A stretch of 64,000 nt of DNA from positions 1 through 64,000 of the forward strand of contig JACKFB010000006.1 in NCBI GenBank assembly GCA_020632695.1, read 5' to 3'. The notes under the pieces are model-generated. The model worked only from the letters and a program-made list of their open reading frames with translations, searched no databases and was not told where the DNA came from. Shown in pieces: positions 38,048 to 46,809 of this stretch (positions are counted from its first letter, which is position 1; each line of letters starts with the position of its first letter). Origin of the DNA: Deltaproteobacteria bacterium (GTDB taxonomy: Bacteria; Myxococcota_A; UBA9042; PHBI01; JACKFB01). The position numbers and the translations under genes were made by a program.

Positions 38048-38365
38048 TCAGTCCCCGCTGCTCTTGGGCTTGGAGTCGCTGGCGGCCGTGCTGCTGGAGC
38101 CGCTGGGCGACTCGGACTTGGACTCGGACTTCGACGATGAGGCGCTGCTCGCGTCCGAGCTGCCGCCGCTCCCGGGCGAGGGCTTGGCGGCGTAGTCGGT
38201 CTTGTACCAGCCGGAACCCTTGAGGACGAAGCTGGTCTGGCTGATGAGCCGCTTGAGCGCGTCCTCGGAGCAGGCGGGGCACGTGAGCAGCGGCGGATCG
38301 GACATCCGCTGCATCTGCTCGACGCGGTGACCACAGGACTCGCAGGCATACTCGTAGATGGGCAT
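38048..38365 (-). CDS. FmdB-family zinc-ribbon protein with Ser-rich tail
   Basis: 105 residues. MPIYEYACESCGHRVEQMQR and LTCPACSEDALKRLISQTSF form the FmdB-type zinc ribbon with CxxC...CxxC. The C-terminal 45 residues are a Ser/Lys/Pro-rich, probably disordered tail, common in the family. Function is unknown; these proteins are often called regulatory. It is the last gene of the minus-strand operon, 17 bases after the radical SAM gene. Confidence 0.9.
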   Translation of the reverse strand: MPIYEYACESCGHRVEQMQRMSDPPLLTCPACSEDALKRLISQTSFVLKGSGWYKTDYAAKPSPGSGGSSDASSASSSKSESKSESPSGSSSTAASDSKPKSSGD

Positions 38366-38382
38366 GGTCGTCGTCTCCTCGT

Positions 38383-39705
38383 TCAGGTCAGCGCGATGGC
38401 CTCGGGGGCCTCGTCGAAGAGCCGTCGGGGTGGGTTGAAGTAGCCGAATCGGATGCGGGGGTGGCGGCGGCGCACCTCGGCCAGCCACGGTCGGATGCCC
38501 ATCGGCTCGCCCGACGCGGCCGCGGCCCCCACGTGGGCCAGGTAGATCTCCGGGTCCATGTTGAGGTTGCGGAGCTGGAGCATGTCGATGGGCAGCTCGT
38601 CGATCCACGCCGAGAGCGCGTCGAGCTCGGCCGCGTCGTCGGTCACGCCCGGGAAGATGAAGTAGTTGAGCATGACGTAGCCGCCGTGGGCCTTCACGAT
38701 GCGCGCCGACTCACGGACGTCGTCGAAGGTGTAGCCCTTGGGGCGGTAGTAGGCCGAGTAGACCTCCGCTCGAGCGCTGTTCGTGGACACGCGGATGCTC
38801 TGCAGGCCGGCCTTGCACATCGCCTCGACCACCCGCGGCCGCGACGCGTTGCTGTTGAGGTTGATGACGCCGTCCTGGGTGCGGCGGCGGATCTCGCGGA
38901 TCGCCTCGGTGAGCTGATCGCCCTGCATCAGCGGCTCACCTTCGCAGCCCTGGCCGAAGCTCACCACCGCGTCGGCGCCCACCCGCGCGATGTGTCCGGC
39001 GGCGACGTCGGCCAGCTCCTGGGGCGTCGGCGGGAACCGGATGCGGTCGTGGCTGGCCACGAACCACTCATCGCCGCCCTTGGGCTGGAGCGAGATGCAG
39101 CCCACGCAGAGCGCGTTGCAGGTCGGCGCCGCGGGCATGGGGGCCTCGAAGCGCTCGAGGAAGTAGTTCTGGGCCGCCCGGCAGTGGTACTCGAGCGCGC
39201 AGCGGGTGAGGTGGGCCACCAGGCGGTTTTCCGGCTCGGCCTCGAGGCGCTTCTTCACGCCCGCCTCGACGGCGGCGATGTCGAACCGGAAGGGATCCTG
39301 GCGGATGTCGGGGTCGACGCGGATGCCGCTGGTGACCAGCTCGCCGTCGCGCACGCCCAGCACGCTGTAGGCGAAGAGCGGCAGCGCCGGGGCGTCCTGG
39401 AGGGTCTCGTAGGCGGGCAGCAGCGTGCGCAGCCAGGCCGGCGCGATGAAGCAGCTCGCCGCGAAGACCTCCGGGTCGTCGAGGACGACCATCTCCTCGG
39501 CCACGGGATCGTAGCCCGCCGGCCGCCGACCCGGGAGCACGAAGAGATCGCTGCCCTCGGGCAGGGGGATGATCTCGTCGTCCTCCAGCGTGCGCCAGCA
39601 GTCGCCGTCCCAGCCGGCCATCTCGAGTTCGGGATGCTCGAAGACCGCGCCGCTCGGGTCGGCGTAGGCCATCATCGCCCGTCCGGTGCGCTTGTCGGCT
39701 GCCAC
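38383..39705 (-). CDS. Radical SAM protein
   Basis: 440 residues, GTG start. The [4Fe-4S]-SAM motif is CNALCVGC (Cys196, 200, 203; CxxxCxxC). GQGCEGEPLMQ and SIRVSTNSARAEVYSAYYRP follow, as in radical SAM barrels. About 190 residues precede the motif, an unusually long N-terminal domain that may bind substrate. It generates a 5'-deoxyadenosyl radical; the substrate is unknown. It lies between a pseudouridine synthase and the FmdB-like gene. Confidence 0.88.
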   Translation of the reverse strand: MAADKRTGRAMMAYADPSGAVFEHPELEMAGWDGDCWRTLEDDEIIPLPEGSDLFVLPGRRPAGYDPVAEEMVVLDDPEVFAASCFIAPAWLRTLLPAYETLQDAPALPLFAYSVLGVRDGELVTSGIRVDPDIRQDPFRFDIAAVEAGVKKRLEAEPENRLVAHLTRCALEYHCRAAQNYFLERFEAPMPAAPTCNALCVGCISLQPKGGDEWFVASHDRIRFPPTPQELADVAAGHIARVGADAVVSFGQGCEGEPLMQGDQLTEAIREIRRRTQDGVINLNSNASRPRVVEAMCKAGLQSIRVSTNSARAEVYSAYYRPKGYTFDDVRESARIVKAHGGYVMLNYFIFPGVTDDAAELDALSAWIDELPIDMLQLRNLNMDPEIYLAHVGAAAASGEPMGIRPWLAEVRRRHPRIRFGYFNPPRRLFDEAPEAIALT

Positions 39706-39759
39706 GCTGCTCCTCCGGCGCCGGCGACGGACGACCGCCGCCCGAGCGCGGGCGGGTTT

Positions 39760-40734
39760 CTAACCGATAGGGCCCGCGCTTGGAAAGCTCTGAGCCAGGC
39801 GCGCCATGACGTCGGGCGGCGCCGCGAGCCCGGCGGCGTCCCAGAAGTCCTCGCCCGGCGGGTCCTCCGCGCAGATGGGCTGTCCGTCGGGGTGGACGAA
39901 GGCCAGGCGCGAGGCGTGGAGGCACAGGCGCGATGCCGGCGGGCCGCCGTAGCGCGGATCGCCGATGAGCGGGCTGCCCAGGCCGGCGAGGTGCACGCGC
40001 ACCTGGTGGGTGCGTCCGGTCTCGAGCCGCAGCGCCACCAGGCTTCGCCCCTGCCAGCTGTGGAGGACGCTCACGTGGGTGGCGGCGTCCATGCCGTCTT
40101 CGTCGGGGCCGGCCACGCGCATCAGGCGTCCGTGCTGGCGCAGGCGCAGCGTGCAGCGCCCCTCGGGGGGCGTGCCGGCGGTCACCGCCAGGTAGCCGCG
40201 CTGCATGGTGTGCTCGCGCACCTGGTGGCCCAGCTCGTTGACGGCGCGAGCGTCCAGGCCCACCGCGATGGCGCCCGAGGCGGGCGCGTCGAGGCGGTGC
40301 ACCACGCGGGCGTCGGGGCCATAGGCGCGGGCGACCTCGCGCACGAGGGTGCCGCGGTCGCCGAGCTCGGTGCCCTGGACGTGCTGGCCCGCCGGCTTGG
40401 ACAGGATGACCACGCGGTCGTCGGAGTGGATCGCGCGCAGCGGCCACATCGGAGGATCGAGCACCTTGGGGTGCCAGGTCACCATCACCCGCTCGCCAGC
40501 GTCCAGGGCCCGCGAGGCCACGCGGCAGCGGCGCCCGCTCAGCAGCACACCGCCCTGGTCGATGACGCGCCGGGCCAGGGTGCGTGACATCTCCGGCACG
40601 AGGGCCGCGAGCACGCGATCGACGCGCTCACCCGCCAGCTCCTCGGGCACGATGACCTCGGCTCGCTGCGCTCCGGGGGCAGGCGGGCCGGGGTCGGGAC
40701 GGGGGGCGCGCCGGCGGCCTCCCCTCACTGACAC
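39760..40734 (-). CDS. RluA-family pseudouridine synthase
   Basis: 324 residues, GTG start overlapping the lipoprotein stop by 10 bases. An S4 RNA-binding domain covers about residues 36-85. The catalytic domain has Asp149 in VVHRLDAPASG (HRLDxxxSG). Further conserved blocks are LVALRLETGRTHQVRVHLAG and GDPRYGG. It isomerises uridine in rRNA or tRNA. The site cannot be assigned because RluA, RluC and RluD differ outside these motifs. Confidence 0.92.
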   Translation of the reverse strand: MSVRGGRRRAPRPDPGPPAPGAQRAEVIVPEELAGERVDRVLAALVPEMSRTLARRVIDQGGVLLSGRRCRVASRALDAGERVMVTWHPKVLDPPMWPLRAIHSDDRVVILSKPAGQHVQGTELGDRGTLVREVARAYGPDARVVHRLDAPASGAIAVGLDARAVNELGHQVREHTMQRGYLAVTAGTPPEGRCTLRLRQHGRLMRVAGPDEDGMDAATHVSVLHSWQGRSLVALRLETGRTHQVRVHLAGLGSPLIGDPRYGGPPASRLCLHASRLAFVHPDGQPICAEDPPGEDFWDAAGLAAPPDVMARLAQSFPSAGPIG

Positions 40735-41834
40735 GGAGCTGGCGGCGACCAGGGCAGCGAGAGCTGGCAGTCGCCTCCGTTCGCCACCAGGATATCGCAG
40801 GGCGCCGCCTCGCAGATGCGCGGGAGCCCCTGGTAGCGCTCCTCGGTGAGCTCGGAGTCGAAGATGCCGTAGCCCAGCCAGTCCGCGGCGGCGACCGCGC
40901 CCAGGTCGTCGCCGTCGTCGCCGAGCAGCACCTTCGCCGAGCTGAGCACCCCGATGTAGGCGTCGCGTCCGTCAGGGCCGGCGCCCGGGCGCAGCGTGGC
41001 ACGCAGGCGGAGCTGCTGCAGGCGCACCCGGATGACCCCGAGCACCTTGACGTCGATGTCCTGCGGCACCGTCTCCATGAAGAAGGCGCCCTCCTCGGGG
41101 AGCGGCGTCAGGTGTGCCTCCAGCTCGAGCACCCAGCCCTCACCATCGATCTTCGGGTTGATCTCCCGAGGATCGTTGGTGTTCGGGATGGCCTCCTTGA
41201 GCTTCCCCGCCACGGTCGCGATGAGCCAGGTCTGACCGGTCGCGGGGTCGACGCGCATGTCGGCGATCATCCGCAGGAAGGTGCCGGCGAGGATGTCGCC
41301 GAGGTCGGCCGAGATGGTGAACACGCCCGAGTTCAAGGTGACGTCCACCTCGCCCTCGGTCGAGGGCGGGTCCACCTGGAACACGAGGCGCGTCGGGACC
41401 CGCCGCGGCCGCCCACGCAGATCGGAGAGCCCCGCGGCCACCTCGATGAAGAACGGCGTGGCCAGGCGCTCGCGGAAGGTGTCGCCCTGATCCAGGGTGA
41501 GGGTCGTCTTGTCGTCCGACAGCGTCATCGTCATGCCGCCGCACTCGCCCTGGGACGGCGTGCAGCCCGTGGCGACGGCGACCGCATCGCTGCGAAGGTT
41601 TCCTTCCTCGTCCAGGCTGACCGGCCACACGTCGAAGACCAGGGTGGCGGTGTCGACCGGCTCGGTGAAGCGGAGCACCAGCGGGGTCTCGGGGAACCAC
41701 TGGCCGCCGCTAGGGGCCAGGATCTCCACCTCGGGCGGCGGATCGTAGGTCTCGCACCCGGCGGCGGTCAGGGCGCCGACCAGGAGCAGCGCCGTGGCGA
41801 GCGGGCAGAGGCCGCGTGACGGTGTGGAGGTCAT
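40725..41834 (-). CDS. Lipoprotein with Ig-like (Big_5/SbsA-type) domain
   Basis: 369 residues; the lipobox ends at TAAGC near residue 27. The following PPPEVEILAPSGGQWFPETP and LRFTEPVDTATLV stretch is typical of a bacterial Ig-like domain of the SbsA/Big_5 type. The C-terminal half has no recognised domain and ends in a Cys-containing stretch. It is 18 bases after the outer-membrane barrel gene and overlaps the pseudouridine synthase gene. It may associate with the barrel; that is inferred from position. Confidence 0.7.
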   Translation of the reverse strand: MTSTPSRGLCPLATALLLVGALTAAGCETYDPPPEVEILAPSGGQWFPETPLVLRFTEPVDTATLVFDVWPVSLDEEGNLRSDAVAVATGCTPSQGECGGMTMTLSDDKTTLTLDQGDTFRERLATPFFIEVAAGLSDLRGRPRRVPTRLVFQVDPPSTEGEVDVTLNSGVFTISADLGDILAGTFLRMIADMRVDPATGQTWLIATVAGKLKEAIPNTNDPREINPKIDGEGWVLELEAHLTPLPEEGAFFMETVPQDIDVKVLGVIRVRLQQLRLRATLRPGAGPDGRDAYIGVLSSAKVLLGDDGDDLGAVAAADWLGYGIFDSELTEERYQGLPRICEAAPCDILVANGGDCQLSLPWSPPAPCQ

Positions 41835-41852
41835 CGGGAGCTCCTGGCGATC

Positions 41853-43520
41853 TCAGAGCGCAAAGGTCATCCGCAGCTCGACGAGCCAGGAGGGGACCGC
41901 GTCTCCGTTCTCGTCTTCGAGGCCCGAACCGGGGAAGAGCACGCCGCCCTCGAGCACGGCCTCGAAGAACTCTCGATAGCGATACTCCACGCCCAGATCC
42001 AGCTCGGTGCCCCAGTACTTGCCGGGTTTGCCGCCGTTGTAGTTGAGCGCGTCGTCCGAGATCTCCTTGCCGTCGTAGGCCAGGAGCGTCTGGATGGGGT
42101 CGGTGACCGGCGAGGCCGCCCATGCGAAGAGGACGCCGGCCTTGAGCCGCAGGGACTCGTGGGGATCCCAGAACACCTGGGGGAAGAGCGCGTTGACGTC
42201 GGTCACGCGGCCCTCGGTGGCCAGCTCGGTCAGCGGGAAGCTCTCGGCCTCGAGCTGACGCAGGTTCTCGATGCCGACCGCCGCCGAGCGGGCCGACTGG
42301 AAGTTGAGGGTGTGCTCGAAGAGCACCAGGCCCAGGTTGTTGTCGCGCGGCCAGGTGAAGCTGGTCTGCGCGGTGCCCGAGCGCGGATCGGAGTCCCCCG
42401 AGGCATATCCCCACTGGGCCACGAAGGTGAAGTCCTTCAGCCGATACTCGAGCAGCACCTCGGCGCCGGTGCTGTCGAGCTTCTGGTCGGTGACCGGGTC
42501 GTTGGTCAGCTTGGCCAGGCCGGCAGAGAGCTCGCGCGTGGAGCCGCGGATGAGCATGACGTCGCCGCGGAAGCTGAAAGGGCCGTTGGTGAAGCGCAGC
42601 CGCATCGGGATGCCGAAGAGCGCCGTGTTGAAGCGGCGATCCCAGCGGTGGGTCAGGATGGCGGTCAGCTCGAGGTCGGTGAAATTGCCGAGCCTGGGGC
42701 CGCCGGGGCTCATCCAGGAGAGCTGGAAGGCCACGCCGCGGAGATCGTCGTTGCGGACCGTGATGTCGTCGAGGACGAGGAAGTCGAAGGCGGCGCCGAA
42801 GATGACCCCGTCGTCCAGGCGGGTGTTGGGCACGTAATCCTTGCCGTCGCGGGCGTAGCGGACGATCTCGGAGAGCTTGGTGCCGAAGGCGACGCGGTCC
42901 ACGGCCTGGTGGTACGAGCTGGCGCCCCAACGGTTGCGGCCCGTGCGGCCGTCGTTGCCGGCGACCCAGTTCGAGTCGCTGGTGGGCTGCCGGCCTACGC
43001 GCAGCACGCCCACGGGCAGCATGACCTCACCGTAGGCGAAGTTGATACGCAGAGGCTCGATGCCGCGCAGCACCGGGCCGTAGCCGCTGGTGTCCAAGGG
43101 GTCCCCGCCTGCGAGCAGGCCCACCTCCCAGCCGGAATTGTTGGGGTATTTCGAGGCGATGCCGAGGCCGGAGTTGACGTGCGGGACCTTGCCGAACTCG
43201 CCGTTGTCGCCGAAGAGCACGCCGTCGAGGATGTCCGCCTGCACGAAGATGGCGCCGATACCGGCGCGGGCAAAGGTCACGTCGAGGCGCAGGCGCTGCT
43301 CGCCCCAGAACACCCGCGTCGCCGTGGTGCCGTTCACCTCGAGCGGATCGATGCGGATCATCCGGGTGCGGTACTCGGGGTGTACCTCGAACACCCAGGG
43401 GTTCGTGCCGTCGGGGGCCTTCGGAGGCACGCGAAAGAGCCTCGGCTCCGGCGGTCGGGCGGCGGTCGCGCCTGCCGTCGCACAGATGAGCAGCAGCGCC
43501 ACCGCCGCGCGACGCCTCAT
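41853..43520 (-). CDS. Outer-membrane beta-barrel protein
   Basis: 555 residues with a signal peptide (AAVALLLICATAGATAA). After a short lead the whole chain consists of amphipathic strands rich in aromatic and Gly residues (LRINFAYGEVMLPVGVLRVG, AVDRVAFGTKLSEIVRY, FVAQWGYASGDSD, GTELDLGVEYRYREFFEAVL). It ends VELRMTFAL, with the terminal hydrophobic strand and near-terminal aromatic used by the BAM machine. The length suggests a barrel of 16 to 20 strands. The ligand is unknown. Its ATG overlaps the O-methyltransferase stop (ATGA). Confidence 0.75.
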   Translation of the reverse strand: MRRRAAVALLLICATAGATAARPPEPRLFRVPPKAPDGTNPWVFEVHPEYRTRMIRIDPLEVNGTTATRVFWGEQRLRLDVTFARAGIGAIFVQADILDGVLFGDNGEFGKVPHVNSGLGIASKYPNNSGWEVGLLAGGDPLDTSGYGPVLRGIEPLRINFAYGEVMLPVGVLRVGRQPTSDSNWVAGNDGRTGRNRWGASSYHQAVDRVAFGTKLSEIVRYARDGKDYVPNTRLDDGVIFGAAFDFLVLDDITVRNDDLRGVAFQLSWMSPGGPRLGNFTDLELTAILTHRWDRRFNTALFGIPMRLRFTNGPFSFRGDVMLIRGSTRELSAGLAKLTNDPVTDQKLDSTGAEVLLEYRLKDFTFVAQWGYASGDSDPRSGTAQTSFTWPRDNNLGLVLFEHTLNFQSARSAAVGIENLRQLEAESFPLTELATEGRVTDVNALFPQVFWDPHESLRLKAGVLFAWAASPVTDPIQTLLAYDGKEISDDALNYNGGKPGKYWGTELDLGVEYRYREFFEAVLEGGVLFPGSGLEDENGDAVPSWLVELRMTFAL

Positions 43521-44152
43521 CGCTTCACCGCCAGGGTCAGGCCGTCGCGCACCGTGAGCATCACGTGGTCCACGCGCGTGTCCGCCTGGACATGACGATT
43601 GAAGCGCACCAGCGCGCGGTCGCTGTCGTCGCTGGGGTCGAGGACCCGCCCGCTCCACAGCACGTTGTCGGCCAGCAGCACGCCGCCCGAGCGCACCTTG
43701 GGGACGAGCTGCTCCCAGTAGTCGATGTAGCCACCCTTGTCGGCGTCGATGAAGACCAGGTCCAGGGGCCCCTCGATCGCGCGCAGGGTGTCGCTCGCCG
43801 GACCCAGCCGCAGCTCGATGCGGTCTCCCCAGGGCGCCTCGTCGAAGTAGCGCCTGGCGATGGCGGTGTTCACCGGGTCGATGTCGCAGGTGATGAGCCT
43901 GCCGCCCTCCCCCATGCCCTCGGCGATGGACAGCGCCGAGTAGCCGGTGAAGGTGCCGACCTCCACGGCGCGGCGGGCGCCGCTGAGACGGGCGAGGAGC
44001 ATGAGCAGACGCCCCTCGAGCGGCCCCACCTGCATCTGCGGCGCGGCGGTGCTCGCGAGCGTCTCCTCCCTGAGGCGTTCGTAGATCGCCGAGACCGCGG
44101 TCGTATGCGTGACGGCATAGGACTCGACGAGCTCCGGCACGAGGGTCAACAC
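43517..44152 (-). CDS. O-methyltransferase (caffeoyl-CoA OMT-like family 3)
   Basis: 211 residues, GTG start behind an AGGAG site. QMQVGPLEGRLLMLLARL leads to motif I AVEVGTFTGYSALSIAEGM. The sequence continues with ITCDIDPVNTAIARRYF, DLVFIDADKGGYIDYWEQLVP and GGVLLADNVLWSG. These are the SAM- and metal-binding blocks of cation-dependent family 3 O-methyltransferases. The substrate is unknown; in this operon it could be a lipid or quinone precursor. It is separated from lnt by only two bases. Confidence 0.9.
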   Translation of the reverse strand: MLTLVPELVESYAVTHTTAVSAIYERLREETLASTAAPQMQVGPLEGRLLMLLARLSGARRAVEVGTFTGYSALSIAEGMGEGGRLITCDIDPVNTAIARRYFDEAPWGDRIELRLGPASDTLRAIEGPLDLVFIDADKGGYIDYWEQLVPKVRSGGVLLADNVLWSGRVLDPSDDSDRALVRFNRHVQADTRVDHVMLTVRDGLTLAVKR

Positions 44153-44154
44153 GG

Positions 44155-46809
44155 CTATCTCCTCTGCGCGGCGAAGCGTCGTGCTACCACGAGCGAGGCG
44201 ACGCAGAAAAGGAGTACCTGGGCGAAGAGGTCGCCGATGCGCGTGTAGACCGTGCGTTCGGTGAGCAGCGGGACGTCCTGCACGAGCAGCTCGGGGTCGT
44301 CCAGGTCGGTCTGGGCGACGACGCGGCCGACGGGGTCGACCACCGCGGACACGCCGGTGTTGGTGGAGCGGACCAGCGTGCGGCGGGTCTCGACCGAGCG
44401 CATGCGGGCGAGCTGGAGGTGGAGGTAGGGCTCGGCGGTCTTGCCGAACCACGCGTCGTTGGTGAGGTTGACCAGCAGGTTCGGGTCGCGCGCGGCGAGC
44501 TGGCTGGAGAAGGCGGGCAGGATGTCCTCGTAGCAGACGAAGACGCCGATGCGCGTGGGGCCCCAGTCGAAGGCCTTGACCTCGGTGCCGGCCTCGAAGC
44601 GGCTGGCGGCCGGCAGCCACTTGTAGAAGACGGGGAAGATGTCGCCGAAGGGGATGTACTCGCCGAAGACCAGGCGGTAGACCTTGTCGTAGGTGCCGAC
44701 GACGCGCCCGCGCTCGTCGAGGAGCACGGCGGTGTTGTAGAGCAGGCGCTCGCTGTGGGGGCCCGGCCGCTCCCAGGAGATGGCGCCGAAGAGCGTGGGG
44801 ATCGTGAAGCCGCGCTGCACCGCGCCGCGGTCTCCCGAGGGGAGGCCCAGCTCGTCGTCGGGGTGGGCGAGGAACTCGGCGAGGTCGGGGATGGGCTCGC
44901 TGCTCTGCCGGACGTAGCGCGCGTTCTTGGGCAGGGGCAGCACGCGAGCCCAGCCGAGCGGGACGATGGCCACCAGCGGGCCGATGCCGGGCGTCTCCAG
45001 ACGCTCCCAGCTCCCGTCCGACCCTCGGCGCCACACGTGGCCCTGGCGGTCGGCGGCCAGCGCCACGCCCAGCGGATCGATGGTCAGGGCCGCGATGTCG
45101 CCCGCCCCCGGGAGGGGCTCCCGCACCCAGTCGCCGCCCTTGCTGCGCCGCAGCATCACGCCCCCGTCCCCCGCCGCCAGCACCAGCCGACCGTCGGGGG
45201 TGCCGGCCACCGCGCGCAGCACGCTCCGCACCGGCGAGTCCTCCTGCTTCCAGCCCTCGCGGTCCGACCGCACGATGGTCCCGCCCGCCCCCACGGCGAT
45301 GAAGTCCAGGCTGCCCGGCGCCGCCCACACCGCCTGCAGATCCGCGTCGACCGGCAGCGTCACCGGCCGCCCGCCCTCGGGCCCGAGGATGACCACGGTG
45401 CCCCCATCGCCCACCGCCACCCCGCGCCGGGCGCTGGACATCACCACGTCCCGCAGGGTGTGCGGGGTCCCGCTCGAGACCAGGCGCAGGCCGTCCGGGC
45501 TGCCGGCGAACACGGCCCCCGCCTGCCCCACGGCCCAGATCTCCACCGGCGCGCCGTCCTCGGTGCTGTGGAAGCCCGCGGCCTCCACCACGGCGACGCC
45601 CAGCAGGTCGGGCGGCGCGGCCTCGGCGGGCACGCTGACCGGGACCTCGGCGAAGGCGTGGCCGTCCCAGAGCACCACGCGGGCGCCGTCGCCCACCAGC
45701 GCGACGCGGTCCTCGCGCAGCGCCCCCGCCGCGCGCAGCTCTCCGGCGCGCCGGGGGGGCGTCGGGCCGGTGACCCACTGGAAGCCGGCCTTCCCCATGT
45801 CGCGCCACAGCACCACGCGGCCGTCCCTGCTCAGGCCCATGGCGAACGCGTCGTCGCGCTTGGCGTCGGCGTCGCCCAGCGGGATGTAGCTGGACTCGGG
45901 CCAGATGATGAGGTCCACGCCTCGTGCGGCCAGCTCGGCGCTCATCTGCTGGTGGCGCAGCAGGTTCTGGTGGAGCGTCAGCGCCTGCTCACGCGGGTCC
46001 ATGCCCCGCGCCTCCTTCTCCCAGATCCCGATGTTCGCCTCGACCAGCCCGACGCGCATGGTGCGCGCCTGGGCCATCTCCGCGTCGACCTGCTCGATGC
46101 GGACGACGCCATAGACCAGCGCCGCGGTGACCACGGCCGCGCCCAGGACCACCTGCAGCTTCCCGACCGGTGCCTTCGTGACCACGGCCTCGACGACCCG
46201 GAAGAGCACGGCGTTGCCGGCGACCACCACGAAGGTCACACCCGAGGCGCCGAAGAGGTCGGCCACCTGGACCGCCGGCAGGAAGGAGGCCTGTCCGTTG
46301 CCGTAGTACCAGGGGAAGATCATGGGGAACACGTACTCGACGGCGGTGAACGCCGCGGCGACGAGCAGCGGTCCGGGCAGGCCCCCGCGCCGGGGCCGCA
46401 GCCAGACGACGAGCGACGCGAAGAGCGCGAACTGCAGCCCCTGGTACCCCGCGTTCAGCACGGTGAGCGGCCAGGAGACCCCGTCGGGGAGCTGACCGAA
46501 CTCGGAGAGCACCACGACGATCCACCAGAAGCCGCCGAGGTTGGTCACGAACCCGGCGGCGGCGCCGTACAGGAAGGCCCGCCGGGGCGAGGCGTCCCGC
46601 AGCGCCCACAACAGCGGGATCAACGCCACCCAGCCCAGCGCCCAGATCTCCGAGCCCGGCACCGGCCGGAACGGGAAGGACGGGAAGACCAGCATGCCCG
46701 CCAGCAGCGACCACCACAGACCGCCGATCAGGCCGCGCACGCCCTGGGGCGCGGGCGAGGGCTTCGGAGCCGCGCCCGGGCGCTTCTTGTTCGCCGCTCT
46801 CGCCGTCAA
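44155..46809 (-). CDS. lnt: Apolipoprotein N-acyltransferase with a large propeller-like insertion
   Basis: 884 residues against about 510 for E. coli Lnt. The N-terminal TM bundle covers about 25-240. The nitrilase-type catalytic domain is split: Glu305 in IIWPESS, Lys709 in GTYDKVYRL and Cys759 in GVFVCYEDI match E267, K335 and C387 of E. coli. The Glu-Lys gap is 404 residues instead of 68. Residues about 315-650 are an insertion of repeated strands (VALVGDGARVVLWDG, IWAVGQAGAVFAGS, RGVAVGDGGTVVILG, FIAVGAGGTIVRSD, LAAGDGGVMLRRS), like YCF48-type beta-propeller blades. A final TM is at about 860. The enzyme N-acylates the lipobox Cys of lipoproteins in the periplasmic leaflet. TTG start overlaps the lipid kinase stop (TTGA). 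Confidence 0.9.
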   Translation of the reverse strand: MTARAANKKRPGAAPKPSPAPQGVRGLIGGLWWSLLAGMLVFPSFPFRPVPGSEIWALGWVALIPLLWALRDASPRRAFLYGAAAGFVTNLGGFWWIVVVLSEFGQLPDGVSWPLTVLNAGYQGLQFALFASLVVWLRPRRGGLPGPLLVAAAFTAVEYVFPMIFPWYYGNGQASFLPAVQVADLFGASGVTFVVVAGNAVLFRVVEAVVTKAPVGKLQVVLGAAVVTAALVYGVVRIEQVDAEMAQARTMRVGLVEANIGIWEKEARGMDPREQALTLHQNLLRHQQMSAELAARGVDLIIWPESSYIPLGDADAKRDDAFAMGLSRDGRVVLWRDMGKAGFQWVTGPTPPRRAGELRAAGALREDRVALVGDGARVVLWDGHAFAEVPVSVPAEAAPPDLLGVAVVEAAGFHSTEDGAPVEIWAVGQAGAVFAGSPDGLRLVSSGTPHTLRDVVMSSARRGVAVGDGGTVVILGPEGGRPVTLPVDADLQAVWAAPGSLDFIAVGAGGTIVRSDREGWKQEDSPVRSVLRAVAGTPDGRLVLAAGDGGVMLRRSKGGDWVREPLPGAGDIAALTIDPLGVALAADRQGHVWRRGSDGSWERLETPGIGPLVAIVPLGWARVLPLPKNARYVRQSSEPIPDLAEFLAHPDDELGLPSGDRGAVQRGFTIPTLFGAISWERPGPHSERLLYNTAVLLDERGRVVGTYDKVYRLVFGEYIPFGDIFPVFYKWLPAASRFEAGTEVKAFDWGPTRIGVFVCYEDILPAFSSQLAARDPNLLVNLTNDAWFGKTAEPYLHLQLARMRSVETRRTLVRSTNTGVSAVVDPVGRVVAQTDLDDPELLVQDVPLLTERTVYTRIGDLFAQVLLFCVASLVVARRFAAQRR

